Of a stretch of 64,000 nt of DNA, positions 9,186-18,695 are shown piece by piece. The position numbers and the translations under genes are program-made. The DNA is from Flavobacterium hydrocarbonoxydans. Lineage in GTDB: Bacteria > Bacteroidota > Bacteroidia > Flavobacteriales > Flavobacteriaceae. The first letter of the stretch is position 1. Each line of letters begins with the position of its first letter. The notes under the pieces are model-generated. The model was not told the origin of the DNA. It saw nothing but the letters and a program-made list of their open reading frames with translations, and searched no databases. The stretch is taken from contig NZ_WSTB01000001.1 of NCBI RefSeq assembly GCF_009789235.1, forward strand, positions 558,001 through 622,000, given 5' to 3'.

Positions 9186-9303
9186 AGATGGGAGTTGGGA
9201 GATATGATTAAACTAGAAACTTCTAACATCTTACATTTCACATCTTACTTCTAACAATTTACAATTTACTCTCTATCTCCAAAGCTACTTCCAAACTCTC
9301 GTA
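9186..9303. repeat. Right copy of the direct repeat flanking rhuM
   Basis: This copy matches 7826-7973 and overlaps the last 14 codons of the intact tlpA-like gene. Here the sequence continues smoothly into the gene, so this is the ancestral junction and the left copy the derived one. By eye the two are roughly 85-90% identical. Confidence 0.78.
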
Positions 9304-10032
9304 ACTGTTGACTACTTTGGTAATTACACCTTCTTTGTTTAGAATAAAATGCGTTGGGAAAGCATTTAGTTCCAGGGTTTCATTCATATAGCTTTTCATG
9401 TCTGGAATTACGGAATACGACAATGGTTTTCTGGCTAAAAAAGTATTTAATTGTTCTGGAGAATCTTCGGCCAGGCTTATGAAAAGGATGTCTTTTTGAG
9501 TTTTGTATTTTTCTACTAACGCATTTACGGCCGGAAATTCTTTGATGCAGGCAGCGCAGTGAATGTACCAGCATTTTATAACAATGATTTTTCCTTTCAT
9601 GGTTTCGTTTGAAACTATATTTCCGTTTAAATCTGTGAAGGAGAATTTTGGAAAAGGTTTTCCTTCTGTTTTATGATTTTTGAGTTCATCAAAAGCGGTT
9701 TGGCCGATGGTGGCTTTTATGCTGGTATCCGATTTGGGCTGAATTTTGAATAATTTATAATAGAAAACAGAATCGGTTGATTGTAAGCGAATTGGAATGT
9801 GATTTCCGTTTATTAATTCGTTTAAGAAGGCTTCTTTTGAGATTTCTTTTGAAGAAGCATCTAATGCTACAAAATCTCTTGAAAGCATGATGTTTTTCTT
9901 TTGATAGGCTGACCAAGTCTCAAAAGTATTTTGGATTTGAATTGGATGTACTTCAGGCTTTCCGTATTTGGTTTGACTGAAGCTAGAAGTGAAAATGAAT
10001 ACTGTTATAATAAAACTGATGAATTTCTGCAT
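9259..10032 (-). CDS. TlpA-like thioredoxin-fold protein, exported
   Basis: The 257-residue protein has an N-terminal signal peptide (FISFIITVFIFTSSFSQ, cut near residue 20) and, after about 110 residues of unassigned sequence, a TlpA/ResA thioredoxin fold beginning FPKFSFTDLNGNIV. The redox motif is CAAC (C159 and C162) in IKCWYIHCAACIKEFPAV, so it is probably a periplasmic or cell-surface thiol-disulfide protein. The closing motif AFPTHFILNKEGVI holds the cis-proline. The last 14 codons and 3' flank are duplicated upstream of rhuM. Its partner is unknown. Confidence 0.88.
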   Translation of the reverse strand: MQKFISFIITVFIFTSSFSQTKYGKPEVHPIQIQNTFETWSAYQKKNIMLSRDFVALDASSKEISKEAFLNELINGNHIPIRLQSTDSVFYYKLFKIQPKSDTSIKATIGQTAFDELKNHKTEGKPFPKFSFTDLNGNIVSNETMKGKIIVIKCWYIHCAACIKEFPAVNALVEKYKTQKDILFISLAEDSPEQLNTFLARKPLSYSVIPDMKSYMNETLELNAFPTHFILNKEGVITKVVNSYESLEVALEIESKL

Positions 10033-10054
10033 AAAACCTTTTACTTATTGGCAT

Positions 10055-10062
10055 CAAAAGTA
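10055..10062 (-). promoter_or_regulatory. -7 element of the TlpA-like gene
   Basis: The minus strand reads TACTTTTG, a perfect TAnnTTTG, 22 bp before the start codon. No TTG is found at normal spacing. Confidence 0.45.
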
Positions 10063-10140
10063 CTTTTTTTTTGCTCGCAGATTTAGCAGATTTTTGTTTT
10101 CTTTTTTATTATTATTTGTTTTAAAAAAGATGCTTTCTGA

Positions 10141-10240
10141 TGAAAACTGATGCCCTAGCCCTGATAGCAGCGGTATCCTTTTTCTCGCTTCTTTAGCGAG
10201 GAAAAGATACAAGCGGATAGCAGGAAACAGCTCCTGAAAA
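10141..10240. repeat. Dispersed palindromic repeat, family R1, copy 1
   Basis: The element runs GATGCCCTAGCCC, GATAGCAGCGGTATCC, a CTCGCTTCTTTAGCGAG hairpin, AAGATACAAGCGGATAGC, then AGCTCCTGAAAA. Related copies lie at 53775-53878, 53551-53668 (inverted) and, more diverged, 37175-37275. The flanks are conserved and the central hairpin differs in sequence in each copy. It fills much of the 415-bp gap 10033-10447, which also has the chiA terminator. No ORF here is credible. Confidence 0.8.
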
Positions 10241-10274
10241 CTAACTAAATTACTTTTCATTTTAAAACAAAAAA

Positions 10275-10299
10275 AACCTGACAACATAATTGCCAGGTT
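10275..10299 (-). terminator. Terminator of chiA
   Basis: A 10-bp stem with one mismatch (10275-10284 with 10290-10299) is followed on the minus strand by eight Ts. It lies about 150 nt after the chiA stop. Confidence 0.75.
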
Positions 10300-10447
10300 C
10301 ATAATGCTCCTCCTCAAGGTGAAAACCAAATAACAAATCACCCTGATTTGGAACATTTATCGAAATATAAAAATCAGATTAAAAAATAAATAACCAAACT
10401 CAATTTTAACCGTCCTAATTTTTTTATTTCTGTTTCATTGTTTTATT

Positions 10448-13400
10448 CTAGTTTAAAAAGTTAATTACTTTGAATGACTTTTTGTTTCCAAGACTATCCG
10501 TAACGACTACTATAAACAATTGTTTTGTTGAGAAACTTTGGTTTTGCAGTAGCACTTCTTTATTGTTTTGGATATTTCTATAACTTACTAAAGACTGACC
10601 AACGGTGTTATAAACGTCAACCTGAGCAATGTTTTCAGTGTCATTTGTAACAGATAAGGCATTGTTTTTAAAGTAAGCTACGGTACTGCTCTTAATCTCA
10701 ATTTTATCAAGAGATAATGTTTTACCAGCCGCCTGTGATGCAAAATAAGCTGCATAGGCATTAGATAATTCGGATGAATTACCACAAGAAGATGCGTCCC
10801 AGTTTACAGACCAGGTCATTAAACCTCTTAAAGAAGGATAGGGTCCGCCTGGCTGCATCGTGTATGTTCTTCCTGAAAAAGTGGTTCCGGTTCTTAAATA
10901 ATGCATCGCACTAATTCCTTCTGCCGGCGTTAAATAACCGCTACCTGCTGCACTTGGACAAGCTGGTAATGCAATAAGAACTTTTGAAGGCGGTAAACCA
11001 TCAAAACGCATTCCTGTTGTGCCAATGTTATACCCTTTTATAATCATATCGGTCAGGGCTGTTACCATGTTTGCTTTCTTAGCAGAACCATAATATTGAC
11101 CATCTAATCCGTTTTCTCCTCCTGTATTATACAATTGTACCGCTAACAAATCTAATTCGTTACGCAAGTTTTGAATGATTGGCAGGAAGGAACCAAAAGT
11201 ATCCGTATAGGTAGAATATCCTCCTTGTACGTATTGTGTTTCCGGAGCTGCAGTTAATAAAAATCCAGGGCCATAGTGCGCTTTTAATTCTTTGAAAGCA
11301 TCTACTACGTTTTTTAATCTTGGATAAGCAGAAATTCCTGTATAAGAAATATCTCTTAAACCTCCTGCGCTAAAATTCATCGATCCGCCTTCAAAATCTA
11401 TATCGACTCCATCAAATTGATACTCGTCAATAATTGCTTTTAGACCATTAACAAAAATATTTTTTTGAGCTACATTCTCTAAAACAACATGCCCATTTTG
11501 ACCTCCGATAGAGACAATAACAGGAACACCGCTATCTCTTAAAGATTTTATATCGTTTTTCAACAATTGCTTATCGAAAACACCATTGGTCAGATATCTG
11601 TTGTCATTTGTAGTTAATACTGGTGTATAACCATCACGATTAACGGTTTCTACGAAAGAATAATCAACTACGTTAAACTTACTTCCGATCATTTGAGAAA
11701 AATATAAAAATGGTGCACCTGCATTTTCCCAAGAATGTGCGTACCCTAAAATAATTCTAGATGGAAGCGGAATGAATCTATTAGTGCCCACCTGAGCAAT
11801 TTTAATGGTATTGTTTAATGTGGTTACAGCAGCTATATTATCGGTTGCTTTGATTACAACTGGATAATCCTGATAAGCAGATGGCGTAAAATTATACGTA
11901 TAAGTACCATTTGTACCTGCAGTCATATTAAATGTACCTCCATTTATTGTAATAGTAACACCTGAAACCGATCCGTCAGTATCAACAGCTGTAACTGAAA
12001 TTGGCACAGCCTGGAAAGAATTCTGATATACAGTAGTATTTGATGGTGAATTCCAAGTAATTACAGGCAATGAATTTGGGCAGTTTGAACCTGAACAATT
12101 TAATGTAAAACTATAAGTTTTTGAATCTGTTGTTCCGTTTGATGCAGTAGCCGTAACGGTTAACGTATGAGGAAGTGAAAACTGATTTGCTGCTGGTGTC
12201 CAAATAGAGATATAAGTTCCCGAAGAATTGGTAGCACTCAGGCTTTGTCCGTCTAAACTAAATACAACAGATGAGATTATAGTGGCATCAGCAGCACTTA
12301 ATCCAACACTTGCAACAAAATTAATTGCTGATCCTAAATTTATAGCAATCGCCGAAGCTGTTGGCGCTGTAATAGCCACCACTGGCTTAGTCACAACCAC
12401 CGCTTGTGTATTAAAATTATAAACTTGTGGAGATGTTGGCACCGCAAAGTTTGTCAAATTATTTGGAAAATAGGCAATTTCACCATTTTCCCAACTATTC
12501 AATTTCAAACTTGTAATAGTAGTATATCCAGCCAAAACCGAATTGTTATACGTAAAATTACCCGATGCATCTGTTAACGCAATAATGCTGGCATAACCAT
12601 GTGTATTGTCTGTCCAAGGTAAAATTAATTCTACTTTGGCACCAGCTACAGGAGTTGAACCATTTTTTACGCTTCCGCTAATGAGGTTTCCGCTAACGAT
12701 ATTTTGTGTAAAGTTTAAAGTTTTATTAGAACTAATAGCCGAATACACTGTAGAAGCCGGACTGAAAGTTACTCCTGTTTTAGCAGCAGTTACAATATAA
12801 TCTGACCCTGCAACTAAATTAGCAACCGTATAATTACCACTAGCATCTGAAGTGGCTGTAAGCGTAGTAGTTCCTGAAACTGCAGAAACTGTAACGCCTG
12901 CTACTGCAACACTACCGTTTTTAGTAGTTCCGCTTACGGTGTAATATACCGGAGAAACTACCTGTACAAAATTCAAAGTCTGATTTGCAGCAATGGCGTT
13001 GTAAACTGTTGAAGCCGGTGTGAAGCTCAAACCTGTTTTAGCAGCTGTTACCGTATAATTTGAACCTCCTACCACATTTGCAATACTGTAATTACCGCTT
13101 GCATCTGATGTTGCTGTAAGCGTAGTTGATCCTGAAACCGCTGAAACTGTAACTCCTGCTACTGCAGTTGCACCGTTTTTAGTAGTTCCGCTAATTATGT
13201 AATAAACTGGTGTTACTACTTGTGTAAAGTTTAATGTTTTATTTTCGGCAATGGCAGTATAAACTGTTGAAGCCGGAGTAAAACTCAAACCTGTTTTAGC
13301 AGCTGTAACGGTATAATTCTGTCCCGCAGCTAAATTAGCCAATGTGTAATTTCCGCTTGCGTCAGAAGTTGCCGTTAGTGTCGTACCACCAGAAACAGCT

Positions 13401-15952
13401 GAAATTGTCGCGCCTGAAACTGCTGTCGCTCCGTTTTTAACACTTCCGGTTACGGTATAAAATACTGGTGTTACTACACTTGTATTAAAATCATAAACCG
13501 TTGCTGTTGCAGGAACAGGGAAGTTCGCCAGATTAGATGGTAAATATGTTACTTCGCCATTTTCCCATGTATTCAATTTTAAACTTGAAATAGTCGTATA
13601 GCCATCTAAAATTGCATTATCAAAACTATATTTTCCCTGAGCATTTGTTATTGCCAATACGCTTTTGTACCCATGCGTACTATCTGTCCAAGGTAAAATC
13701 AATTCGACTTTTGCACCGGAAACCGGGGTAGTTCCGTTTTTAACGGTTCCGCTAATTTTATTGGTACCAATAACAATTACGTCCTGAGTAAAGTTTAATG
13801 TTTTATTGGCTGTCAAATTTGTATAAACCGTAGAAGCCGGTGTATAAGTCTGACCTGTTAGTGCTGCTGTAACCGTATAAGTTCCACCTGATGGTAAACT
13901 AACCGAATAAGCACCAGCAGCATTTGATGTCGCAGTAAACGTTCCTCCTGTTGAAGAAGCTGTTACCGTAACGCCTGAAACCGGAGTAGTATTGTTTAAA
14001 ACTGATCCGCTAACGGTATAATAAACAATTGGAGGACTTTGCGTAAAGTTTAACGTTTTGTTCGAACTTATGGCATTGTAAACCGTTGAAATCGGTGCAT
14101 AAGAGAACCCTGATTTTGCAGCCGTAACCGTAAAATTAAGTCCAGCTGTTAAACCTGCAACACTATACACTCCGCTTGCGTTTGAAACCGCCGTTAGAAC
14201 TGTTGTTCCTGCAGTCGCTGTAACGGTAACACCTGAAACTGGCGTTGTTCCGTCAAGAATTGTTCCGCTTACGGTATATGTTGGCTGAGTTCCCTGAATC
14301 GTAACTCCAGTTTGATTTACCGTTACGTTAGTCAAATTTACCGGAGTAAAAGTATAAGTTGCTTTTAAAGCGGTAAGTGAATAATTTTGTCCAGAAGGCA
14401 AATTATTAAAAGTAAAATTACCCGCAGTTGAAACTATAGTAGTCAAAACAGTATTGCTGGCGTCTCTTAATTCTACTGTAACATGCGGAACTAAAACTGT
14501 TCCGTTTTTTACTGAACCAGCAATGCTTACGCTTCCAGGAACAGCACTCCCAAAAGAAGTATCTACCTGATTAATCAAAGCATTCGGTACAGCACCTCTG
14601 GTATCCTGAGACAACTCCCAAATCATTCCACCAGCAAGGTTTCTAGATTTAATGTATTGTACTTTCAAGTCCATTGATTGTTTATCCTCGTAAGAGATAA
14701 ACTGTTTTAGGGTTGCATTGTATAAATAAGGAACTTTAGTTGTATTATCAAAATAACGAACCCATCCTGCAGCAGCTGCCGTAGGAGTTACTAACATAGT
14801 AGTTGGATCTAAATAATGATGCGGATTCGTAACAGGACCGCCTACTAAATCGCAGATTTCGATACTTCCAGATTTTTCGCAAGCAGCCGGTCCATCCCAG
14901 GTTCCTGTTGGATTTTGTGGATTGGTGCAGCCTGAAACTATATATCTTGGAGCAGCAACAAATAATCCTGGTAAATTTGGATTGGTTCCGTTATTAGCAA
15001 CATTATCGAATTTTTTTCCGTAGAAAGGCAATCCCATGATTAATTTATTGGCAGGAAAACCAACAACGTTTAAAAACTGATTCGTCAGTTCATCAAGTGA
15101 TTCTGATTGTGTAGCTCCGTATAATGGATCATTTGTATTTCCACTTGCATACAGAGGAGCATTGTAGCATGTTTTATCATACCAGTTTCCTCCCAAATCG
15201 TATCCGAAATAGGTGATATAATCGCAATAAGTCGAAATGTCTTCTGTCATTCCGTATTGCGATCGGTTGTTTGGTCCTAAATATTGCGAACCGACTTTGC
15301 GAACATTGTTTCCGGCAGCAATGGTAACTAATTTATTCGGCATTGCCTGACGCATTGCTTTCAATAAATACACTAAGTTTTTGTTGTCGTCCGGGCTGTA
15401 CTTTTGCGGAGGAATTGGTGATCCGTTGATTACTTCGGTACCGTCTGTACCTCCAGAAAGAGGATATTCCCAGTCAATGTCAAATCCGTCAATAAAAGGA
15501 TAAGTTGTAATGAAGTTTGCCATATCTGCAGCCAATGCGGCTCTTGCCACAGGACTTGCGGCAATTGGAGAAAGATCCTGACCTTTAGTCCATCCTCCAA
15601 CAGAAATTAAGATTTTCAAATGTGGATATTTTTCCTTTAACTTTTTCAAATCATAAAAGTTTCCTTTTACAGGAGCATCCCACGGAATTCCACCTTCCAT
15701 ATGCTCAAAATCAGCATACGAATCTAAACATAATAACTTTGTATTCTCCGGATGGGCAGGATCAAACGTTGTCCCATAAAAAGAATAATTCAAATGCGTC
15801 AATTTACTCCCGTCTATTTTCGGAACGTTAAAGTCCCGGGCATAGATCGACCATTGCGCATAGTACCCCACTACTTTTTTACCGTGAGCTGGTTGAGCTA
15901 ACGCGAGTAAGGGAAACAATAACAAAAAAAGCAATCTGTAATAATGTTTCAT
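10448..15952 (-). CDS. chiA: Secreted multidomain chitinase ChiA (GH18 - repeats - GH18 - T9SS signal)
   Basis: The 1834-residue chitinase has a signal peptide (1-20), an N-terminal GH18 domain (about 25-465) with catalytic motif DGFDIDWE (155-162), eight beta-sandwich linker modules (about 472-1185), two Ig-like modules (about 1185-1385), a second GH18 domain (about 1390-1740) with DGVDIDFE (1514-1521), and a C-terminal Por/T9SS sorting domain (about 1750-1834). It should be exported by the type IX system, with the GH18 domains cutting chitin in complementary ways. The linker has an S-S-S-L-S-S-S-L order of short (~85) and long (~100) modules, the long ones sharing ELILPWTD. F. johnsoniae ChiA is, as I recall, about 1,580 residues, so this linker is expanded. 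It ends the chitin locus. Confidence 0.96.
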   Translation of the reverse strand: MKHYYRLLFLLLFPLLALAQPAHGKKVVGYYAQWSIYARDFNVPKIDGSKLTHLNYSFYGTTFDPAHPENTKLLCLDSYADFEHMEGGIPWDAPVKGNFYDLKKLKEKYPHLKILISVGGWTKGQDLSPIAASPVARAALAADMANFITTYPFIDGFDIDWEYPLSGGTDGTEVINGSPIPPQKYSPDDNKNLVYLLKAMRQAMPNKLVTIAAGNNVRKVGSQYLGPNNRSQYGMTEDISTYCDYITYFGYDLGGNWYDKTCYNAPLYASGNTNDPLYGATQSESLDELTNQFLNVVGFPANKLIMGLPFYGKKFDNVANNGTNPNLPGLFVAAPRYIVSGCTNPQNPTGTWDGPAACEKSGSIEICDLVGGPVTNPHHYLDPTTMLVTPTAAAAGWVRYFDNTTKVPYLYNATLKQFISYEDKQSMDLKVQYIKSRNLAGGMIWELSQDTRGAVPNALINQVDTSFGSAVPGSVSIAGSVKNGTVLVPHVTVELRDASNTVLTTIVSTAGNFTFNNLPSGQNYSLTALKATYTFTPVNLTNVTVNQTGVTIQGTQPTYTVSGTILDGTTPVSGVTVTATAGTTVLTAVSNASGVYSVAGLTAGLNFTVTAAKSGFSYAPISTVYNAISSNKTLNFTQSPPIVYYTVSGSVLNNTTPVSGVTVTASSTGGTFTATSNAAGAYSVSLPSGGTYTVTAALTGQTYTPASTVYTNLTANKTLNFTQDVIVIGTNKISGTVKNGTTPVSGAKVELILPWTDSTHGYKSVLAITNAQGKYSFDNAILDGYTTISSLKLNTWENGEVTYLPSNLANFPVPATATVYDFNTSVVTPVFYTVTGSVKNGATAVSGATISAVSGGTTLTATSDASGNYTLANLAAGQNYTVTAAKTGLSFTPASTVYTAIAENKTLNFTQVVTPVYYIISGTTKNGATAVAGVTVSAVSGSTTLTATSDASGNYSIANVVGGSNYTVTAAKTGLSFTPASTVYNAIAANQTLNFVQVVSPVYYTVSGTTKNGSVAVAGVTVSAVSGTTTLTATSDASGNYTVANLVAGSDYIVTAAKTGVTFSPASTVYSAISSNKTLNFTQNIVSGNLISGSVKNGSTPVAGAKVELILPWTDNTHGYASIIALTDASGNFTYNNSVLAGYTTITSLKLNSWENGEIAYFPNNLTNFAVPTSPQVYNFNTQAVVVTKPVVAITAPTASAIAINLGSAINFVASVGLSAADATIISSVVFSLDGQSLSATNSSGTYISIWTPAANQFSLPHTLTVTATASNGTTDSKTYSFTLNCSGSNCPNSLPVITWNSPSNTTVYQNSFQAVPISVTAVDTDGSVSGVTITINGGTFNMTAGTNGTYTYNFTPSAYQDYPVVIKATDNIAAVTTLNNTIKIAQVGTNRFIPLPSRIILGYAHSWENAGAPFLYFSQMIGSKFNVVDYSFVETVNRDGYTPVLTTNDNRYLTNGVFDKQLLKNDIKSLRDSGVPVIVSIGGQNGHVVLENVAQKNIFVNGLKAIIDEYQFDGVDIDFEGGSMNFSAGGLRDISYTGISAYPRLKNVVDAFKELKAHYGPGFLLTAAPETQYVQGGYSTYTDTFGSFLPIIQNLRNELDLLAVQLYNTGGENGLDGQYYGSAKKANMVTALTDMIIKGYNIGTTGMRFDGLPPSKVLIALPACPSAAGSGYLTPAEGISAMHYLRTGTTFSGRTYTMQPGGPYPSLRGLMTWSVNWDASSCGNSSELSNAYAAYFASQAAGKTLSLDKIEIKSSTVAYFKNNALSVTNDTENIAQVDVYNTVGQSLVSYRNIQNNKEVLLQNQSFSTKQLFIVVVTDSLGNKKSFKVINFLN

Positions 15953-16467
15953 AATTAATTAGTAATTGGTTAATAGAAAAAAAATAATCCAATCTTCTCA
16001 GATTACATTCGGATAAATCCGATCATAAAACAAAAAAATCAGGGTTCAATCGATTGAAAAATCTAAAAAAGTCACAATCGACTGGGTTTATTTATTCGTA
16101 TTACATTTATAAATAAAATTCCCGGTTTTACTGCTCATCAGTAAATAAGGTGATTTGTATTTATACGCTATTTTAAAAATTAGTATTAAACATATTGGGC
16201 AAATCAGCAGACTTACCTCTTAAAAATACTTTACTTATTTGTCATGTTTCTTCTAGCTATTTGGTTTTAGGTGTTAATAATTTTTTTTTATGTTTCGGTG
16301 GTTTTTGTTTTTATATTTCGATGGTCAAAAAAGATGTTTTTAATTAAATTTTGCCATAATCTCTACTAGAGATTTCTAGTAGAGATAAGGATTACACTCT
16401 AAAATAATCATGGCAACTAAACTTACTTACTAAACACTAATTCAAACCAAACTTATTATTCAATTTA
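15953..16467. other. 515-bp gap upstream of chiA
   Basis: This AT-rich gap between the GH20 gene and chiA holds no credible ORF. I found no TAnnTTTG box for chiA. The notable element is the perfect inverted repeat at 16359-16386. Small dyads (CGGAT/ATCCG near 16010-16022) are also present. It is probably the chiA promoter and a long 5' leader. Confidence 0.6.
16359..16386. promoter_or_regulatory. Perfect 12-bp inverted repeat upstream of chiA
   Basis: ATCTCTACTAGA (16359-16370), a 4-nt spacer, then the exact reverse complement (16375-16386). No T-run follows on either strand, so it is unlikely to be an intrinsic terminator. It could be a protein operator or an mRNA hairpin in a long chiA leader. 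Confidence 0.6.
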
Positions 16468-18534
16468 TTATATTAATTTTTTAAGACTTGCATAAACTGC
16501 TAACTCCACATCAGCGTGTTCTTTTGTATTACACTGTTCTATCAGATTCTTTAAATCCTCTGTTTTTAAAGTTGATTTATTATCTAAAACAAGTAACAAT
16601 TCCTGAGAAGCGTCATTTAATTTTTTAGACAGTGGTAAAATGGGCTGAACCAAAGGAGCGTTTGCACTCAATTCGATTAATCCTTTATTTACCGCAATCC
16701 ATTTATTAAAAAAGGCCGCTACTTTTGTTTTATTTTCAGTTGTTTTATTCGTTAGGTATTGTTTAACCGCCTCATCAAAAGCCAAGGCATCTTTAGCATC
16801 CGGCGTACAGGCATCTGCAAAAAGTGTCAACGGAGAATACATCTGATATTCCGTTCCACCTTTATTACGGGTATATCCTTTAAGAGGCTCACAAACATTA
16901 GAAAATTCATTAATTGATTTTATGTTTTGATTGTTTGCAATGTTTCTTAGAATCACAGCCCTGTTACGAATGTGTGTCAGACCCAATTCTTCTAATCTAA
17001 AAGAAACCACATCCAGACGTCTGCGCATACTTGCCAAATCTGTAATGTTTTCGGCTGACCAAAGTCTTTCTGCAATAGCCGCTGTTCTTGGCCAAAGTCT
17101 TGAATCTACTGTTGATGATGATACAAGTTCTGTCCACATAGTCGCTTCACCTCCAAGAATTCTTGCTTTTTCTTCAGTAGTCAGTTCTGTACCTTTAGGC
17201 ATTGGGTCGTTTAGGTAATGGCTTTCAACCGGATACATCAAATCGATATAATAGCCGTTAGACAAAACTGTTTTGTAGCCTTTTTTTACTGCTTCAACTA
17301 ATGATTGTCCCGGAGCAACTCCTTCATTTGGTCCTCTCCACGAATGAATAATTGCTTCTTTCGACATGTTTTTAGTCAAAATTTCTTCCCAACCCATCAA
17401 TTGTTTTCCGTGTTTTTTAAGCATCGGAACTAATTGCATGGTAAAATACGTCTGCAATTCATGATTGGTTGCCAGTTTATGTTTCTTTTTGAACTCCTGA
17501 ATTTTAGGGTTCGCATCCCAGTCTTTCCCTTCGTTTTCATCTCCTCCGATATGAAAATAAGCACCCGGAAACAGAGGACAAACCTCATCAAAAATTTCGC
17601 TTAATAATTGGTATGTTTTAGGATTTGAAGGATCTAATGTTGGCGAAAAAATACCAGCATTTCTTTCAATTCCATAGGTCGCAATTGCGGTGCCTTGAAT
17701 ATTTTTTTCAGAAGTTCCCCCAGTAAGTGTAATTACTTTACTTCCAATTTCAGGGTAAGCCGTTAATATAGAGGATCCGTGACCCGGAACATCAATTTCA
17801 GGAACAACTAAAATACCGCGCTCATCAGCATATTTTACAATATTTTTAATTTCTTCCTGTGTATAATACAATCCGTCAGATGCTAATTCTATCAGTTTAG
17901 GATGTTTCTTCATCTCGATTCTCCATCCCTGATCATCCACTAAATGCCAGTGAAAAACATTCATTTTCATTGCGGCCAACGCATCTATGTTTCTTTTAAT
18001 AACATCTATAGGCTGAAAATGTCTGGATACATCAATCATTAAACCTCTCCAGGTAAATCTTGGAAAGTCTGAAATTTGGGCTGTAGGAAAATAAAATGAA
18101 CTATTATTATTTTGCAGCATTTGCAATAACGTTTCAAGACCATGTAATGCTCCTAAATCGCTGGTTGCATTTATTGTAATTTGATTTTGTTTAATATCCA
18201 AATGATAACTTTCATCTTCATACAAACCAATTTTGCCGCTTTTCTCACAGTTTATTTGCAACGAAGCAGCCGGAAATTCATTTAGTTTTGTAATAAATCC
18301 CTGTTCGAAAAACAATCCGGTTCTACCATCCAGTCTGCGTAAAAAACGAGTTACTCCTCCAAATATTCTTGAATTAGGGTTACCGGTAATGTTTACTTTA
18401 AAGGTTTTATCCAAAGTAAAATTTCCGTCATTTAAAACAACATTCTGAGGCCAGGGCATAAGATTTAGCTGCTCTTTCTGAATCTGAGCAGTAGAGGTCA
18501 AACCGGCGAATAGTAAAACTAGTAAGTATTTCAT
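16468..18534 (-). CDS. GH20 beta-N-acetylhexosaminidase, exported
   Basis: The 688-residue protein removes terminal GlcNAc from chitooligosaccharides. After a signal peptide (1-16) it has a GH20 N-terminal domain (LMPWPQNVVLNDGNFTLDKTF onward, to about 155) and a TIM barrel starting FPRFTWRGLMIDVSRHF. The catalytic pair is D332-E333 in FHIGGDEN. Other landmarks are MNVFHWHLVDDQGWRIE and ATMWTELV. A helical C-terminal extension follows (about 550-688). It lies inside the chitin locus between the NagB fusion and chiA. No lipobox is seen, so a soluble periplasmic location is likely. Confidence 0.95.
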   Translation of the reverse strand: MKYLLVLLFAGLTSTAQIQKEQLNLMPWPQNVVLNDGNFTLDKTFKVNITGNPNSRIFGGVTRFLRRLDGRTGLFFEQGFITKLNEFPAASLQINCEKSGKIGLYEDESYHLDIKQNQITINATSDLGALHGLETLLQMLQNNNSSFYFPTAQISDFPRFTWRGLMIDVSRHFQPIDVIKRNIDALAAMKMNVFHWHLVDDQGWRIEMKKHPKLIELASDGLYYTQEEIKNIVKYADERGILVVPEIDVPGHGSSILTAYPEIGSKVITLTGGTSEKNIQGTAIATYGIERNAGIFSPTLDPSNPKTYQLLSEIFDEVCPLFPGAYFHIGGDENEGKDWDANPKIQEFKKKHKLATNHELQTYFTMQLVPMLKKHGKQLMGWEEILTKNMSKEAIIHSWRGPNEGVAPGQSLVEAVKKGYKTVLSNGYYIDLMYPVESHYLNDPMPKGTELTTEEKARILGGEATMWTELVSSSTVDSRLWPRTAAIAERLWSAENITDLASMRRRLDVVSFRLEELGLTHIRNRAVILRNIANNQNIKSINEFSNVCEPLKGYTRNKGGTEYQMYSPLTLFADACTPDAKDALAFDEAVKQYLTNKTTENKTKVAAFFNKWIAVNKGLIELSANAPLVQPILPLSKKLNDASQELLLVLDNKSTLKTEDLKNLIEQCNTKEHADVELAVYASLKKLI

Positions 18535-18695
18535 TTTATTGAATTTGAAAAAGATGTTACCATAGCAACATTATTAAATAGATAAAAGAAACAAAACCCA
18601 GAGTGATCGCTATTGAACCTCACTAATCGCTATGAAATCAATCTGAATTTTGTTATTAGATTCGCTCCCAAAACGAATCCTAAAAAAGGTACTCT

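Noticed and set aside
10054..10356. 100-residue ORF on the minus strand downstream of chiA
   Set aside because: It is made of R1 repeat and the chiA terminator. Its LLSGLGH peptide recurs in an ORF at 53773-53970 that also lies in R1.
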